A DNA stretch of 64,000 nucleotides, taken from the NCBI RefSeq assembly GCF_022829445.1, contig NZ_JAKSXY010000122.1:310001-374000 (forward strand). The letters are read 5' to 3'. The notes under the pieces are model-generated. The model was not told the origin of the DNA and made no database searches. It saw nothing but the letters and a program-made list of their open reading frames with translations. Positions 31,589 to 39,524 of the stretch are shown piece after piece (within the stretch, counting starts at the first letter, position 1; each line of letters begins with the position of its first letter). The DNA is from Methylobacterium sp. J-068 (GTDB lineage: Bacteria; Pseudomonadota; Alphaproteobacteria; Rhizobiales; Beijerinckiaceae). The position numbers and the translations under genes were made by a program.

Positions 31589-32286
31589 GCGGCCGCCCCG
31601 GCGCGGGGCGCGCGCTGCGCGGCGACGATCTGGGCCAGGATCGAGACCGCGATCTCGGCCGGACTGACGGCCCCGATGTTCAGGCCGATCGGGGCGGCGA
31701 TGCGGCCGGTCTGCGCCGCGCCGAGGCCCGCCTGCGCCAGCCGCGCCACGCGCCCCGCATGGGTCTTTCGCGAGCCGAGGGCGCCGACATAGAAGCACTC
31801 CGCCCTCAGTGCCGCGATCAGCGCCGGGTCGTCGATCTTCGGGTCGTGGGTCAGGGCGGCCACGGCGCAGTAGCGGTCGAGGGCCGGGACCGCCCCCCCG
31901 AGTGCCTCATCGGGCCATTCCGCCACGAGGTCGATGCCCGGGAAGCGCTCGGGCGTGGCGAAGGCGGTGCGCGGATCGATGACCGCGATGGACAGGTCGA
32001 GGGCACGGGCCATCGGGCACAGGGCCTGGCTGATGTGGACGGCCCCGATCAGCACGAGGCGCACGGGCGGCGCCTGCACGGTGAGGAAGACCGAGCGGCC
32101 CTCCACCTCGGCGAGGCCGCTCCTGCCGGACGCGAGGTGCCGGCCCAGCAGCTCGGACAGGGGATCGGCGGCGATCTCGGCCTCGCGCACCACGCGCTGG
32201 GCGCCACCGTCGAGATCCGTCACCAGGATCGCGGCACGGCGGGCGGCACGCTCGGCATTGAGGATCGCCAGATGGTCGCGTTGCAT
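31585..32286 (-). CDS. XdhC-family maturation protein, Rossmann domain
   Basis: A 233-residue protein. The C-terminal two-thirds is the XdhC Rossmann domain: VRLVLIGAVHISQALCPMARALDLSIAVIDPRTAFATPERF, AVAALTHDPKIDDPALIAALRAECFYVGALGSRKTH and AAPIGLNIGAVSPAEIAVSILAQIVAA. XdhC proteins bind sulfurated molybdenum cofactor and insert it into xanthine-dehydrogenase-type enzymes. The companion gene upstream carries the XdhC/CoxI N-terminal domain, so together they make a split XdhC. The next gene starts within its stop codon. Confidence 0.92.
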   Translation of the reverse strand: MQRDHLAILNAERAARRAAILVTDLDGGAQRVVREAEIAADPLSELLGRHLASGRSGLAEVEGRSVFLTVQAPPVRLVLIGAVHISQALCPMARALDLSIAVIDPRTAFATPERFPGIDLVAEWPDEALGGAVPALDRYCAVAALTHDPKIDDPALIAALRAECFYVGALGSRKTHAGRVARLAQAGLGAAQTGRIAAPIGLNIGAVSPAEIAVSILAQIVAAQRAPRAGAAA

Positions 32287-32295
32287 GTCCGCGCC

Positions 32296-32619
32296 TCAGG
32301 TCACGGGCTCGACGAACACGCGGATGCGGCCGCCACAGGACAGGCCGACGCGCCAGGCCGTCTCGTCGGCGACGCCGAACGCGATCACGCGCGCGCGCCC
32401 GTCGGCGATGGCCTCCATCCCCTCCGTGATCACCGCGCCCTCGACGCAGCCCCCCGAGACCGAGCCGAGGAAGTTGCCCTCGCCATCCACCACGAGGTGG
32501 CTCCCGACCGGGCGCGGGGCCGAGCCCCAGGTCTCGATGACGGTGGCGAGCGCGACGCCGCGACCCTCGCGGGTCCACGCCTCCGCGGCGGCGAGGATGT
32601 CGTGGTCGGTGGAGAGCAT
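32296..32619 (-). CDS. XdhC/CoxI N-terminal-domain protein
   Basis: A 107-residue protein matching the XdhC/CoxI N-terminal domain. AAEAWTREGRGVALATVIETWGSAPRPVGSHLVVDGEGNFLGSVSGGCVEGAVITEG contains the GSAPRPVG and SVSGGCVEG motifs, the latter with the conserved cysteine. It is the first gene of the cassette. I chose the ATG at 32619 because it matches the family N-terminus; upstream open sequence is antisense to the next gene. No molybdenum hydroxylase structural genes are in the window. Confidence 0.92.
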   Translation of the reverse strand: MLSTDHDILAAAEAWTREGRGVALATVIETWGSAPRPVGSHLVVDGEGNFLGSVSGGCVEGAVITEGMEAIADGRARVIAFGVADETAWRVGLSCGGRIRVFVEPVT

Positions 32620-32784
32620 AGGGCTGGCGAACTCCGGCGGGAATGATGTCCCGCCTCGGGTGAACCGTCTCGCCGGACTTAAGCTCCCTGGACGGCGGGG
32701 CAATGCGGCGGCGCGCGTCATCCGCCTGCGGCGTGACTTCCCGCACCGACCTGCTGGCCCTATCCTGCGGTGGACGACCCACCG

Positions 32785-33939
32785 ATGGACATGCCGCCCC
32801 CAATGCGCCGCTTCCGGCTCACGCATCTCGCACTCGGCCTCGCCGCTTTCGCTCTCGCTTCCGGCCGCGCCGAGGCCCAGGTCTGGATCGGGCTCTCGGC
32901 GCCGCTCAGCGGACCGGACGCCGCCTTCGGCCAGGGCTTGCGCCTCGGGGCCGAGCAGGCCGTCGCCGACCTGAACAGGGCCGGCGGCGTCAACGGTCAG
33001 CGCCTCGTCCTCGTGGCGGCGGACGATGCGGGGGACGGCAAGCAGGCGGTGAGCGTCGCCCGGCGCTTCGCGGCCGAGCGCGTCGGGCTGGTGGTCGGCC
33101 CCTTCAACGCCTGGGCCGCCGGCCTCGCCCTGCCGGCCTACGAGGAGGCCGGCATCGTCGCGGTGCTGACGGGGAGCGGCTTTCCCGCCCTGACGGCCAA
33201 AGGGGCCTGGAACGTCTTCCGCACGGTGCCGAACGACGGCGAGCAGGGCGCGCTGGCCGGCGCCTATCTCGCCACGCGTCACGCCGGCCAGCGCATCGGC
33301 CTCGTCCACGACAAGAGCCCGTTCGGGCGCGGCCTCGCGGAGGATGTCGCCCGCGTCCTGAAGGCGAAGGGCCAGCCGGAGGCCGCGTTCGAGACCCTGG
33401 CGCGCGGTGAGCGGGAAGCCTCCGCGCTGGTCGCGCGCCTGAAACGGGCGCGCGTCGACGTGGTGTATTTCGGCGGCCTCGCTGCGGAGGCCGCCGTGCT
33501 CCTGCGCGGCCTACGCGAGGCCGGCATGAACGTGGCCCTGGTGGGCAGCGACGGGCTCCTGGACCCGGCCTTTCCGCAAGGGGCCGGGCCGGGCGCGGAG
33601 GGCACGGTGATGACCCTGGCCCCGGAGCCGCGCCGCCTGCCCGACGTGAAGGGTGCCAAGGCGCCCCGCACCCCCGAGGCCGACGCGGTGGCGGCGCAGG
33701 GCTATGCGGCGGTGGAGGTCCTGCGCCAGGGCGTAGAAGGCGCGAAGTCCACGGAGGCCAGGGCGGTGGCGGCCTTTCTGCGCCAGGGCCGACCGGTTCG
33801 GACCGTGCTCGGGGACATCGCCTACGATGCGAAGGGCGACCTGCGCGCCGATCCGCGCCGTCCGGCCGTGATCCTGCAAGTCTGGAAACGGACCCCGGAC
33901 GGGCGCCTCGACTATGCGGGGAACGACGTCCCGCCGTGA
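32785..33939 (+). CDS. Branched-chain amino acid-type ABC substrate-binding protein
   Basis: About 384 residues with a Sec signal peptide (LALGLAAFALASGRAEA, mature QVWIGLSAPLSG). The LivJ-type bilobed fold is visible: SGPDAAFGQGLRLGAEQAVADLNRAGGVNGQRLVLVAADDAGDGKQAV, VGPFNAWAAGLALPAYEEAGI, FRTVPNDGEQGALAGAYLA and YAAVEVLRQGV. It should bind an amino acid or similar small solute in the periplasm. No permease or ATPase genes adjoin it. The exact start is unclear (GTG 32770; ATG 32785, 32791 or 32803). Confidence 0.88.
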   Translation: MDMPPPMRRFRLTHLALGLAAFALASGRAEAQVWIGLSAPLSGPDAAFGQGLRLGAEQAVADLNRAGGVNGQRLVLVAADDAGDGKQAVSVARRFAAERVGLVVGPFNAWAAGLALPAYEEAGIVAVLTGSGFPALTAKGAWNVFRTVPNDGEQGALAGAYLATRHAGQRIGLVHDKSPFGRGLAEDVARVLKAKGQPEAAFETLARGEREASALVARLKRARVDVVYFGGLAAEAAVLLRGLREAGMNVALVGSDGLLDPAFPQGAGPGAEGTVMTLAPEPRRLPDVKGAKAPRTPEADAVAAQGYAAVEVLRQGVEGAKSTEARAVAAFLRQGRPVRTVLGDIAYDAKGDLRADPRRPAVILQVWKRTPDGRLDYAGNDVPP

Positions 33940-34183
33940 TGCGCCGGCCGGCAAGGCGGTGAGATCGGCGCGCTCGAAAATGTTCCGCCGGTTTTCCCGG
34001 CCCGATCCTCGTGCGATTTCGGGAAAAGCTTGCGTCCGGACGGCATGAACATTATGTCGGGGCAACGCTCGCCGGTGTTGCGCATCCGATGGGATCGGAC
34101 CCGCCGCCCGCCGCGTTTTGCCGAACGGCTTCGTTTTGTGTCCCGGGTCGCCCCTTTTCAGGCCGTCCGGCTGGAGAGTGTGG

Positions 34184-34456
34184 ATGGCGAAAGAAGAGTT
34201 GATGCAGTTCGACGGTCTCGTGATCGAGATCCTGCCGGACGCGCGCTACCGCGTGCAGCTCGACCAGGGCCACGAGATCGTGGCCTACACGGCCGGCAAG
34301 ATGAAGAAGAACCGCATCAAGACTCTGGCCGGCGACCGCGTCACCGTCGAGATGTCGCCCTACGACCTGGAAAAGGGCCGCCTCGTGTTCCGGCACAAGG
34401 ACGAGCGCTCCTCCGGCCCCCGCCCGCCGATGCGCGGCCAGTTCCGCCGCCGTTAA
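34184..34456 (+). CDS. infA: Translation initiation factor IF-1
   Basis: A 90-residue S1/OB-fold protein. EELMQFDGLVIEILPDARYRVQLDQGHEIVAYTAGKMKKNRIKTLAGDRVTVEMSPYDLEKGRLVFRHK covers the IF-1 domain. The C-terminal extension DERSSGPRPPMRGQFRRR is basic and makes it longer than the usual 72 residues; such extended IF-1 forms are common in alphaproteobacteria. It binds the ribosomal A site during initiation. The ATG at 34184 follows GGAGAGTGTGG. It converges with the uS17-like gene. Confidence 0.95.
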   Translation: MAKEELMQFDGLVIEILPDARYRVQLDQGHEIVAYTAGKMKKNRIKTLAGDRVTVEMSPYDLEKGRLVFRHKDERSSGPRPPMRGQFRRR

Positions 34457-34513
34457 AGGCGCGCAAGATTGCGGTGAGGTGGCGATCGGCGCCAGGGCGC
34501 CCGCCGCCTCCCG

Positions 34514-35050
34514 TCAGATACGAACGCCCGGTACCGCCTCGTCGCCGTCGTCGACCAGTTCCCAGGTCCGCGAGTCGGATGTCGTTTTCTCGATCCGGAC
34601 CGTCTGCCCGATCCGCGCGGCGTTGGCGGCGTCATGCGCGCGATAGGTCGTCATTCTGCGGACGGTCTTCTTCATGACGGGGTCGGTGAACCGCCGCTCG
34701 ACTTTCACGACGACCGTCTTCTCACCCAGGTCGTTCACGACCACACCCTGCAGGACCCGACGCGTCTCGCCCGACCGATTCGGCGAACGACCGTGCTCGG
34801 CGGACGCGACCGCGTCCCGTTTTGTCCGGCGTGCGTCCTCGGGATGAACCGCGCGGACGAGGTCCGCGATGTCCTCGGGCGACGGCTCAGTCACCGTCGC
34901 GGCGAGCCAATCCATGATCAGCTCGCGCTTGTCGGCGCCGTAATGCGGCAAGGTCTCGGTGTAGAACGCCTCGACGGCCTCCTCGGATTCCGGATCGATG
35001 CCCGCGAGGCCCGCGGCGACGGCAACCAGTGCTGCGTGGGGAGTTGGCAT
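34514..35050 (-). CDS. Ribosomal protein uS17-like domain fused to a novel N-terminal domain
   Basis: A 178-residue protein. The C-terminal half is a recognisable bacterial uS17 (RpsQ) domain: RRVLQGVVVNDLGEKTVVVKVERRF, DPVMKKTVRRMTTYRAHD and RIGQTVRIEKTTSDSRTWELVDDG. The usual R-P-I-S-K loop before the last strand is degenerate. The N-terminal ~95 residues (AALVAVAAGLAGIDPESEEAVEAFYTETLPHYGADKRELIMDWLAATVTEPSPEDIADLVRAVHPEDARRTKR) look helical and resemble nothing I know. It is not the ribosomal-operon rpsQ, since no ribosomal protein genes adjoin. ATG at 35050, or TTG at 35062, which overlaps the upstream stop. It pairs with the GNAT-like gene upstream. Function unknown. Confidence 0.82.
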   Translation of the reverse strand: MPTPHAALVAVAAGLAGIDPESEEAVEAFYTETLPHYGADKRELIMDWLAATVTEPSPEDIADLVRAVHPEDARRTKRDAVASAEHGRSPNRSGETRRVLQGVVVNDLGEKTVVVKVERRFTDPVMKKTVRRMTTYRAHDAANAARIGQTVRIEKTTSDSRTWELVDDGDEAVPGVRI

Positions 35051-35058
35051 GGAACTCG

Positions 35059-35745
35059 TCAATCTCGATACGACGACAGGGCGCGGTGCGTTCGCTCGGC
35101 GCCCTTCTCGTCAAGGTAAAGATATCGACCGTCGTTGTTGCGGTCTCCTCTGACGGCATCCCCAGGTAACTTGGGATAGTCGCCCGGGTCGATCGTCCGC
35201 ATCCCGGTCATCTGACTGTACCACCTTAAAAGTTTATCGCCACCGATCGGATCGGCGTGGAGCCACAACCGCCCCTGTCCGGCGCTTTCGAGGGCGATCG
35301 TCAGCGCGACGTCGAACGCGGCTTGCCCGACCTGACGCGGTGTGAAGGCGGCGTTGTCCCGGTCGCGGAAGGTCAGGGTCTCGGTCGGAGCCCGGCTCAG
35401 AAACCAGAGATATGTCGCCGGCTGTCGGCGGTCGGCGAACCATCGCTCCTTCGTGAGAAGCGAGATCATCGCGGCGGGTCTCTGCTCGTCACCGATCGTC
35501 ATCTGGAACAGACGTCCTCCCCGCCGGACCCCCACGGCCATGGTCATGGGTCGAATGATGTTCGGCCAGTTCCAGGCGACATCGGCGCGTCTCCGGTCGC
35601 GCGCGATGACCGGCTGAACCCGATCGTGCCACACCTTGCATCGTGCCACCGGATCACGATCGAACGGTTTGATCTCATGGACGAAGATCGGCAACTCGAG
35701 CCCGCGACTTCCCGAGGTCGGCACGTACTTCAGAAAACGCGGCAA
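35059..35745 (-). CDS. Uncharacterised GNAT-like protein, partner of the uS17 fusion
   Basis: About 228 residues, not a family I recognise by name. The C-terminal half resembles an acetyltransferase. FTPRQVGQAAFDVALTIALESAG contains an R-x-x-G-x-A motif like the acetyl-CoA pyrophosphate loop. LWLHADPIGGDKLLRWYSQMTGMRTIDPGDYPKLPG resembles the terminal GNAT strands with a Y-x-x-x-G-M turn, and the end RNNDGRYLYLDEKGAERTH is charged. The start is uncertain: TTG at 35745 has a GAGGG upstream; TTG at 35814 is also possible. Its stop is next to the uS17-fusion start (TTGA overlap if the TTG is used), so the two form an operon. Confidence 0.65.
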   Translation of the reverse strand: MPRFLKYVPTSGSRGLELPIFVHEIKPFDRDPVARCKVWHDRVQPVIARDRRRADVAWNWPNIIRPMTMAVGVRRGGRLFQMTIGDEQRPAAMISLLTKERWFADRRQPATYLWFLSRAPTETLTFRDRDNAAFTPRQVGQAAFDVALTIALESAGQGRLWLHADPIGGDKLLRWYSQMTGMRTIDPGDYPKLPGDAVRGDRNNDGRYLYLDEKGAERTHRALSSYRD

Positions 35746-35849
35746 AGACGGAGCCCTCGGATCGAACGCGCGCCTTCCTATATATGAAACCCCTCGCTTT
35801 TGTGGGTGCAGCAAAAGAAAATCGCAACCAGGGATTTAGCGCCACACCG

Positions 35850-38099
35850 TCATTTTCCGAACCGCTCGAATTTCGGGAAGCTCCGGGTCATCAGGGCGCC
35901 CGCGTCGGAGCGGTGGCCCATCCACTTCTCCAGAATGCCCGCGTTGGCGAGCCGTGCCTCGCCGCCGGTCTCGCGCCAGGGCAGGCCCTCGGCCAGGGTG
36001 AAGATATGCGCGTCGAGGAGTGTGGTCTGGCGGCAGCGCTGCAGGCGCACGCCCTTGCCGCGCACCATCTCGGGCAATTCGCTCAAGGGAAAGACCAGCA
36101 TCAGCCGGTCGGCGCTGCACACCGCGACATGGTCTCCGGTGCCAGGCACCAGCACGGCCGCAGTGGCGGGCTCGTCGAGGCCCATGATGCCCTTGCCCTT
36201 GCGGGTATTGGCCACGAGCGCATCGGCGGGCGCCAGGAAACCACGCCCGTCCGAGGCGGCGACCAGCACCCTGGTGCCCGGCTGGTAGGGCATGGCGGCG
36301 ACGATCTCGGTGCCGTCGTCGAAATCCACCATCAGGCGGATCGGATCGCCGAAGCCGCGCCCGCCCGGCAGCTTGGCCGCCTCCAGGGTGAAGACCTTGC
36401 CGTTCGAGGCCAGCACCAGGATCTTGGCCGTGGTCTCGCTGGGAAACGACAGCTTCAGGCCGTCATCGCCCTTGAAGGCGATGCCCGAGAGGTCGGCGAC
36501 GTGCCCCTTGAGGGCGCGGATCCAACCCTTGTTCGAGACGATGACGGTGATCGGCTCGCGCTCCACCATGGCGGCGGTGAAGTCGATGCCGGCGGTGTCG
36601 GGGGGGTTCTCCAGGGTGGTGCGCCGGGCGCCGATCTTGGTCTCGGGGCCGAAGGTCTTCTTCACGGCGCGGATCTGCTTGGTGATGTCGGCCCATTGCA
36701 GCTTGTCGGAGCCGAGCAGGCCCTCGATCCCGGCCTTCTCCTGCGTCAGCGCGTCGAGCTCGCGCTTCATCTCCATCTCCTCGAGCTTGCGCAGGGAGCG
36801 CAGGCGCGTGTCGAGGATGGCGTTGGCCTGCACCTCCGTCAGCTCGAAGCGCTTCATCAGGGCGGGCTTCGGCTCGTCCTCCTCGCGGATGATGCGGATG
36901 ACCTCGTCGAGGTCGAGATAGACGATGAGCAGGCCGCCGAGGATCTCGAGGCGCCGCTCGATCTGGGCCAAGCGGTTGCGCGAGCGGCGCTGGAGCACGA
37001 CGCGGCGATGGTCGAGCCACTCGCGCAAGGCCTCGGCCAGCCCGATGACGCGGGGCACGAGCCCGCCCACCAGCACGTTCATGTTGAGCGAGATGCGGGA
37101 CTCGAGTTCGGTCAGCCGGAACAGCGATTCCATCAGGACCACGGGATCGACGTTGCGGGCGCGCGGCTCCAGCACGATGCGCACGTCCTCGGCCGATTCG
37201 TCGCGCACGTCGGCCAGAAGCGGGAGCTTACGCTCCTGCAGCAGTTCCGCGAGCTTCTCGATCAGGCGCGCCTTCTGCACGCCGTAGGGGATCTCGGTGA
37301 CGACGATGGTCCAGGTGCCGCGCCCGAGATCCTCCTTGGCCCAGCGCGCGCGCACGCGAAAACCGCCGCGCCCGGTCCGATAGGCCTCGGTGATCGCGTC
37401 CGCGCCGTCGATGAGAATGCCGCCGGTGGGGAAGTCCGGCCCCTTCACGAAGGTGAGGAGCTGGGCGGAGGTCGCCTCCGGGTGGGTGATGAGGTAGAGC
37501 GCCGCGTCACAGAGTTCGGCCGCGTTGTGGGGCGGGATCGAGGTCGCCATGCCGACCGCGATGCCCTGGGAGCCGTTGGCCAGCAGGTTCGGGAAGGCGG
37601 CGGGGAGCACCACCGGCTCCTCCTCCTGCCCGTCGTAGTTCGGGCGGAAATCCACCGAATCGTCGTCGAGCCCCTCAAGGAGGAGGCGCGCCACCTCCGT
37701 CATCCGGGCCTCGGTGTAGCGCTGGGCGGCGGCGTTATCGCCGTCGATGTTGCCGAAATTGCCCTGGCCGTCGACCAGCGGATAGCGTTGCGCGAAGTCC
37801 TGCGCCATGCGCACCAGCGCGTCGTAGGCCGCCGTGTCGCCATGCGGGTGATACTTGCCGATGACGTCGCCGACGATGCGGGCGCACTTCTTGAAGGCCG
37901 AACTCGGGTCGAGCTTCAGCAGGCGCATCGCGAACAGGATGCGGCGATGGACCGGCTTCAGGCCGTCGCGGGCATCGGGCAGCGCCCGGTGCATGATCGT
38001 CGAGAGCGCATAGGCGAGGTAGCGATCCTCCAGCGCGGTCTTCAGTTCGACGCTCTCGATGCCATCGGGATTCGATGGCGGCTCGAAGGGCTGGCCCAT
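35850..38099 (-). CDS. parC: DNA topoisomerase IV subunit A ParC
   Basis: A 749-residue type IIA topoisomerase A subunit that decatenates chromosomes with ParE. The N-terminal breakage-reunion domain has KPVHRRILFAM, GKYHPHGDTAAYDALVRMAQ (quinolone-resistance region) and catalytic Tyr128 in AAQRYTEARM. The C-terminal part has six-bladed beta-propeller repeats (ITVIVSNKGWIRALKG, KILVLASNGKVFTLEAAKLPGGRGFGDPI, VLVAASDGRGFL). The length and the weak GyrA-box signature argue for ParC over GyrA. A LexA-type site lies 34 bp upstream of the start. Confidence 0.95.
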   Translation of the reverse strand: MGQPFEPPSNPDGIESVELKTALEDRYLAYALSTIMHRALPDARDGLKPVHRRILFAMRLLKLDPSSAFKKCARIVGDVIGKYHPHGDTAAYDALVRMAQDFAQRYPLVDGQGNFGNIDGDNAAAQRYTEARMTEVARLLLEGLDDDSVDFRPNYDGQEEEPVVLPAAFPNLLANGSQGIAVGMATSIPPHNAAELCDAALYLITHPEATSAQLLTFVKGPDFPTGGILIDGADAITEAYRTGRGGFRVRARWAKEDLGRGTWTIVVTEIPYGVQKARLIEKLAELLQERKLPLLADVRDESAEDVRIVLEPRARNVDPVVLMESLFRLTELESRISLNMNVLVGGLVPRVIGLAEALREWLDHRRVVLQRRSRNRLAQIERRLEILGGLLIVYLDLDEVIRIIREEDEPKPALMKRFELTEVQANAILDTRLRSLRKLEEMEMKRELDALTQEKAGIEGLLGSDKLQWADITKQIRAVKKTFGPETKIGARRTTLENPPDTAGIDFTAAMVEREPITVIVSNKGWIRALKGHVADLSGIAFKGDDGLKLSFPSETTAKILVLASNGKVFTLEAAKLPGGRGFGDPIRLMVDFDDGTEIVAAMPYQPGTRVLVAASDGRGFLAPADALVANTRKGKGIMGLDEPATAAVLVPGTGDHVAVCSADRLMLVFPLSELPEMVRGKGVRLQRCRQTTLLDAHIFTLAEGLPWRETGGEARLANAGILEKWMGHRSDAGALMTRSFPKFERFGK

Positions 38100-38132
38100 G
38101 GCGAACTCCCGGGCCGCACCCGACCCAAATCA

Positions 38133-38147
38133 GAACAAAACACGAAC
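38133..38147 (-). promoter_or_regulatory. LexA box upstream of parC
   Basis: GAACAAAACACGAAC is a perfect alphaproteobacterial LexA operator (GAAC-N7-GAAC; on the minus strand GTTCGTGTTTTGTTC). It lies in the 53-bp gap between the recO stop (38153) and the parC ATG (38099), where a parC promoter would be. Confidence 0.7.
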
Positions 38148-38152
38148 GAGAT

Positions 38153-38893
38153 CTAGGCGGTCCGCGTACCCAATGCAACGAAGCGCGTGCGCTCCTCCGG
38201 GACCGGGATGGCACGCGGCCCCCAGATGTGCTGGTCGAGGAAATACCCCGTCAAGGTAAACCCCTCGGTAACGTCCCGCGCGTCGGGTGTCATCGGCAGG
38301 GCGGCCCCGGGCTCGCGGGCGCGCAGGAAGTCGGGCAGCGCCAGCAGTCTGTCGCGATACGGCTCGCCCGCCGAGGCGCTGACCGCCCGGCCGCTGCGGG
38401 GCGAGACGTAGATGAGCGCATCGTTGCCCCCCGTGGCGGCGCAGGCCGAGAGATCGAGCCCGAAGCCGAGTTCGGAGAGGATCGCGAGTTCGAACCGCAC
38501 CATCAGGGGCGGGGCGATGTCGGGATCGTGCAGGTGCGCGACAAGGAGGCCGGCCGCTTCGAAGAGTTCGGGATGCGGATCGCGCTCGGGCAGCAGGCGC
38601 AGCAGGCCCGCGAGATGGCTCACGCCGTAGAGCGCCAGCCCCGAGCCCATCAGGCGGGCGGCCGACGAGGCGACGGGCTCGACCGCGAAGGCCCCCAGGC
38701 TCTCGTCGAGGCGCGCCCGCCACGTCGCCTGGACCCGGTTTCCGGGTTGCAGCACGGGCTGCATCCGGCGCGAGCGCCCGCCATGCACGAGGCCGAGATG
38801 GCGGCCATGCGCGCGGGTCATCAGTTCGAGGATGACGCTGGTTTCGCCCTGTCTGCGCAGGCCGAGCACCAGGCCTTCGTCGGTCCATTGCAT
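38153..38893 (-). CDS. recO: DNA repair protein RecO
   Basis: A 246-residue RecFOR-pathway protein that loads RecA by annealing and displacing SSB. The N-terminal OB-fold begins MQWTDEGLVLGLRRQGETSVILELMTRAHGRHLGLVHGGRSRRMQPVLQPG, the typical RecO opening. The helical C-terminal domain follows (FELAILSELGFGLDLSACAATG). The zinc-finger cysteines of some RecO proteins are not evident. The gene reads towards parC, with the LexA box between. Confidence 0.94.
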   Translation of the reverse strand: MQWTDEGLVLGLRRQGETSVILELMTRAHGRHLGLVHGGRSRRMQPVLQPGNRVQATWRARLDESLGAFAVEPVASSAARLMGSGLALYGVSHLAGLLRLLPERDPHPELFEAAGLLVAHLHDPDIAPPLMVRFELAILSELGFGLDLSACAATGGNDALIYVSPRSGRAVSASAGEPYRDRLLALPDFLRAREPGAALPMTPDARDVTEGFTLTGYFLDQHIWGPRAIPVPEERTRFVALGTRTA

Positions 38894-39019
38894 GAGCCCG
38901 TCTTACGGGGCCGCTCGCGCGTTGAAAACGCGGCGGGATGGCGCCGATTGCAGGCGCCGAAACACTCGCGCGGAACGGGAAAATCCGTAGGCTCGGCGGA
39001 GTTCGAATCGAGGCCCGCC

Positions 39020-39478
39020 ATGTCATCCCCTCCCCGTTGCCGGCACGGCGTTCGCCCGGCCCTCCTGATGACGCTCGCGGCGCTCGGCCTCGCCGGCTGC
39101 ACGCCGCGCGGGTCGAGGCCGGCGCCCTCCCCCACCGCTTCCCTGAACGAGCGCCTCGCCGCCCTCGCCGCGCGCCAGACCGTGTTCGGCGCGATCTCGC
39201 TGATCCCGGTGCGGTTCGAGCACAGCCGGGTCTCGAAGCCGTTCGTGGACGAGGGGCGTACGCTCTACTGCGTGTCGAGTCGGATGAAGGGCCGCACCTT
39301 CGGCAAGGCGGAGCGGCCGAAGGTGATCATTCAGGACACCAAGGGCGTCCTCACCGTCGTCGACGAGGACAACGAGGTCTGCGAGGGCCACCGCACGGAC
39401 CCGCTGCCGGAACTCGATACGCCGGTTGCCGGCAAGAATCCGACAGGCGGCACTGGCCCGACGGGCGGCGGGACCTGA
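39020..39478 (+). CDS. Putative lipoprotein, hypothetical
   Basis: A 152-residue protein with a lipoprotein signal: basic start, hydrophobic core LLMTLAALGLAGC with the lipobox cysteine near residue 27, then a proline/serine-rich linker. The globular part (LAARQTVFGAISLIPVRFEHSRVSKPFVDEGRTLYCVSSRMKGRTFGKAERPKVIIQDTKGVLTVVDEDNEVCEGHR) belongs to no family I recognise. Two cysteines (YCVSS and EVCEG) could form a disulfide. It ends in a Gly/Thr-rich tail (GGTGPTGGGT). The gene diverges from recO. Confidence 0.75.
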   Translation: MSSPPRCRHGVRPALLMTLAALGLAGCTPRGSRPAPSPTASLNERLAALAARQTVFGAISLIPVRFEHSRVSKPFVDEGRTLYCVSSRMKGRTFGKAERPKVIIQDTKGVLTVVDEDNEVCEGHRTDPLPELDTPVAGKNPTGGTGPTGGGT

Positions 39479-39524
39479 GGCGCCCCGTCTTGCACCACCG
39501 CCGCCGCGATGGTTCGGTGGCGCC

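Noticed and set aside
38996..39012. GAGTTCGAATCGAGG resembling a tRNA T-arm
   Set aside because: The flanking bases do not form a T-stem and no acceptor, D or anticodon arms can be built around it.
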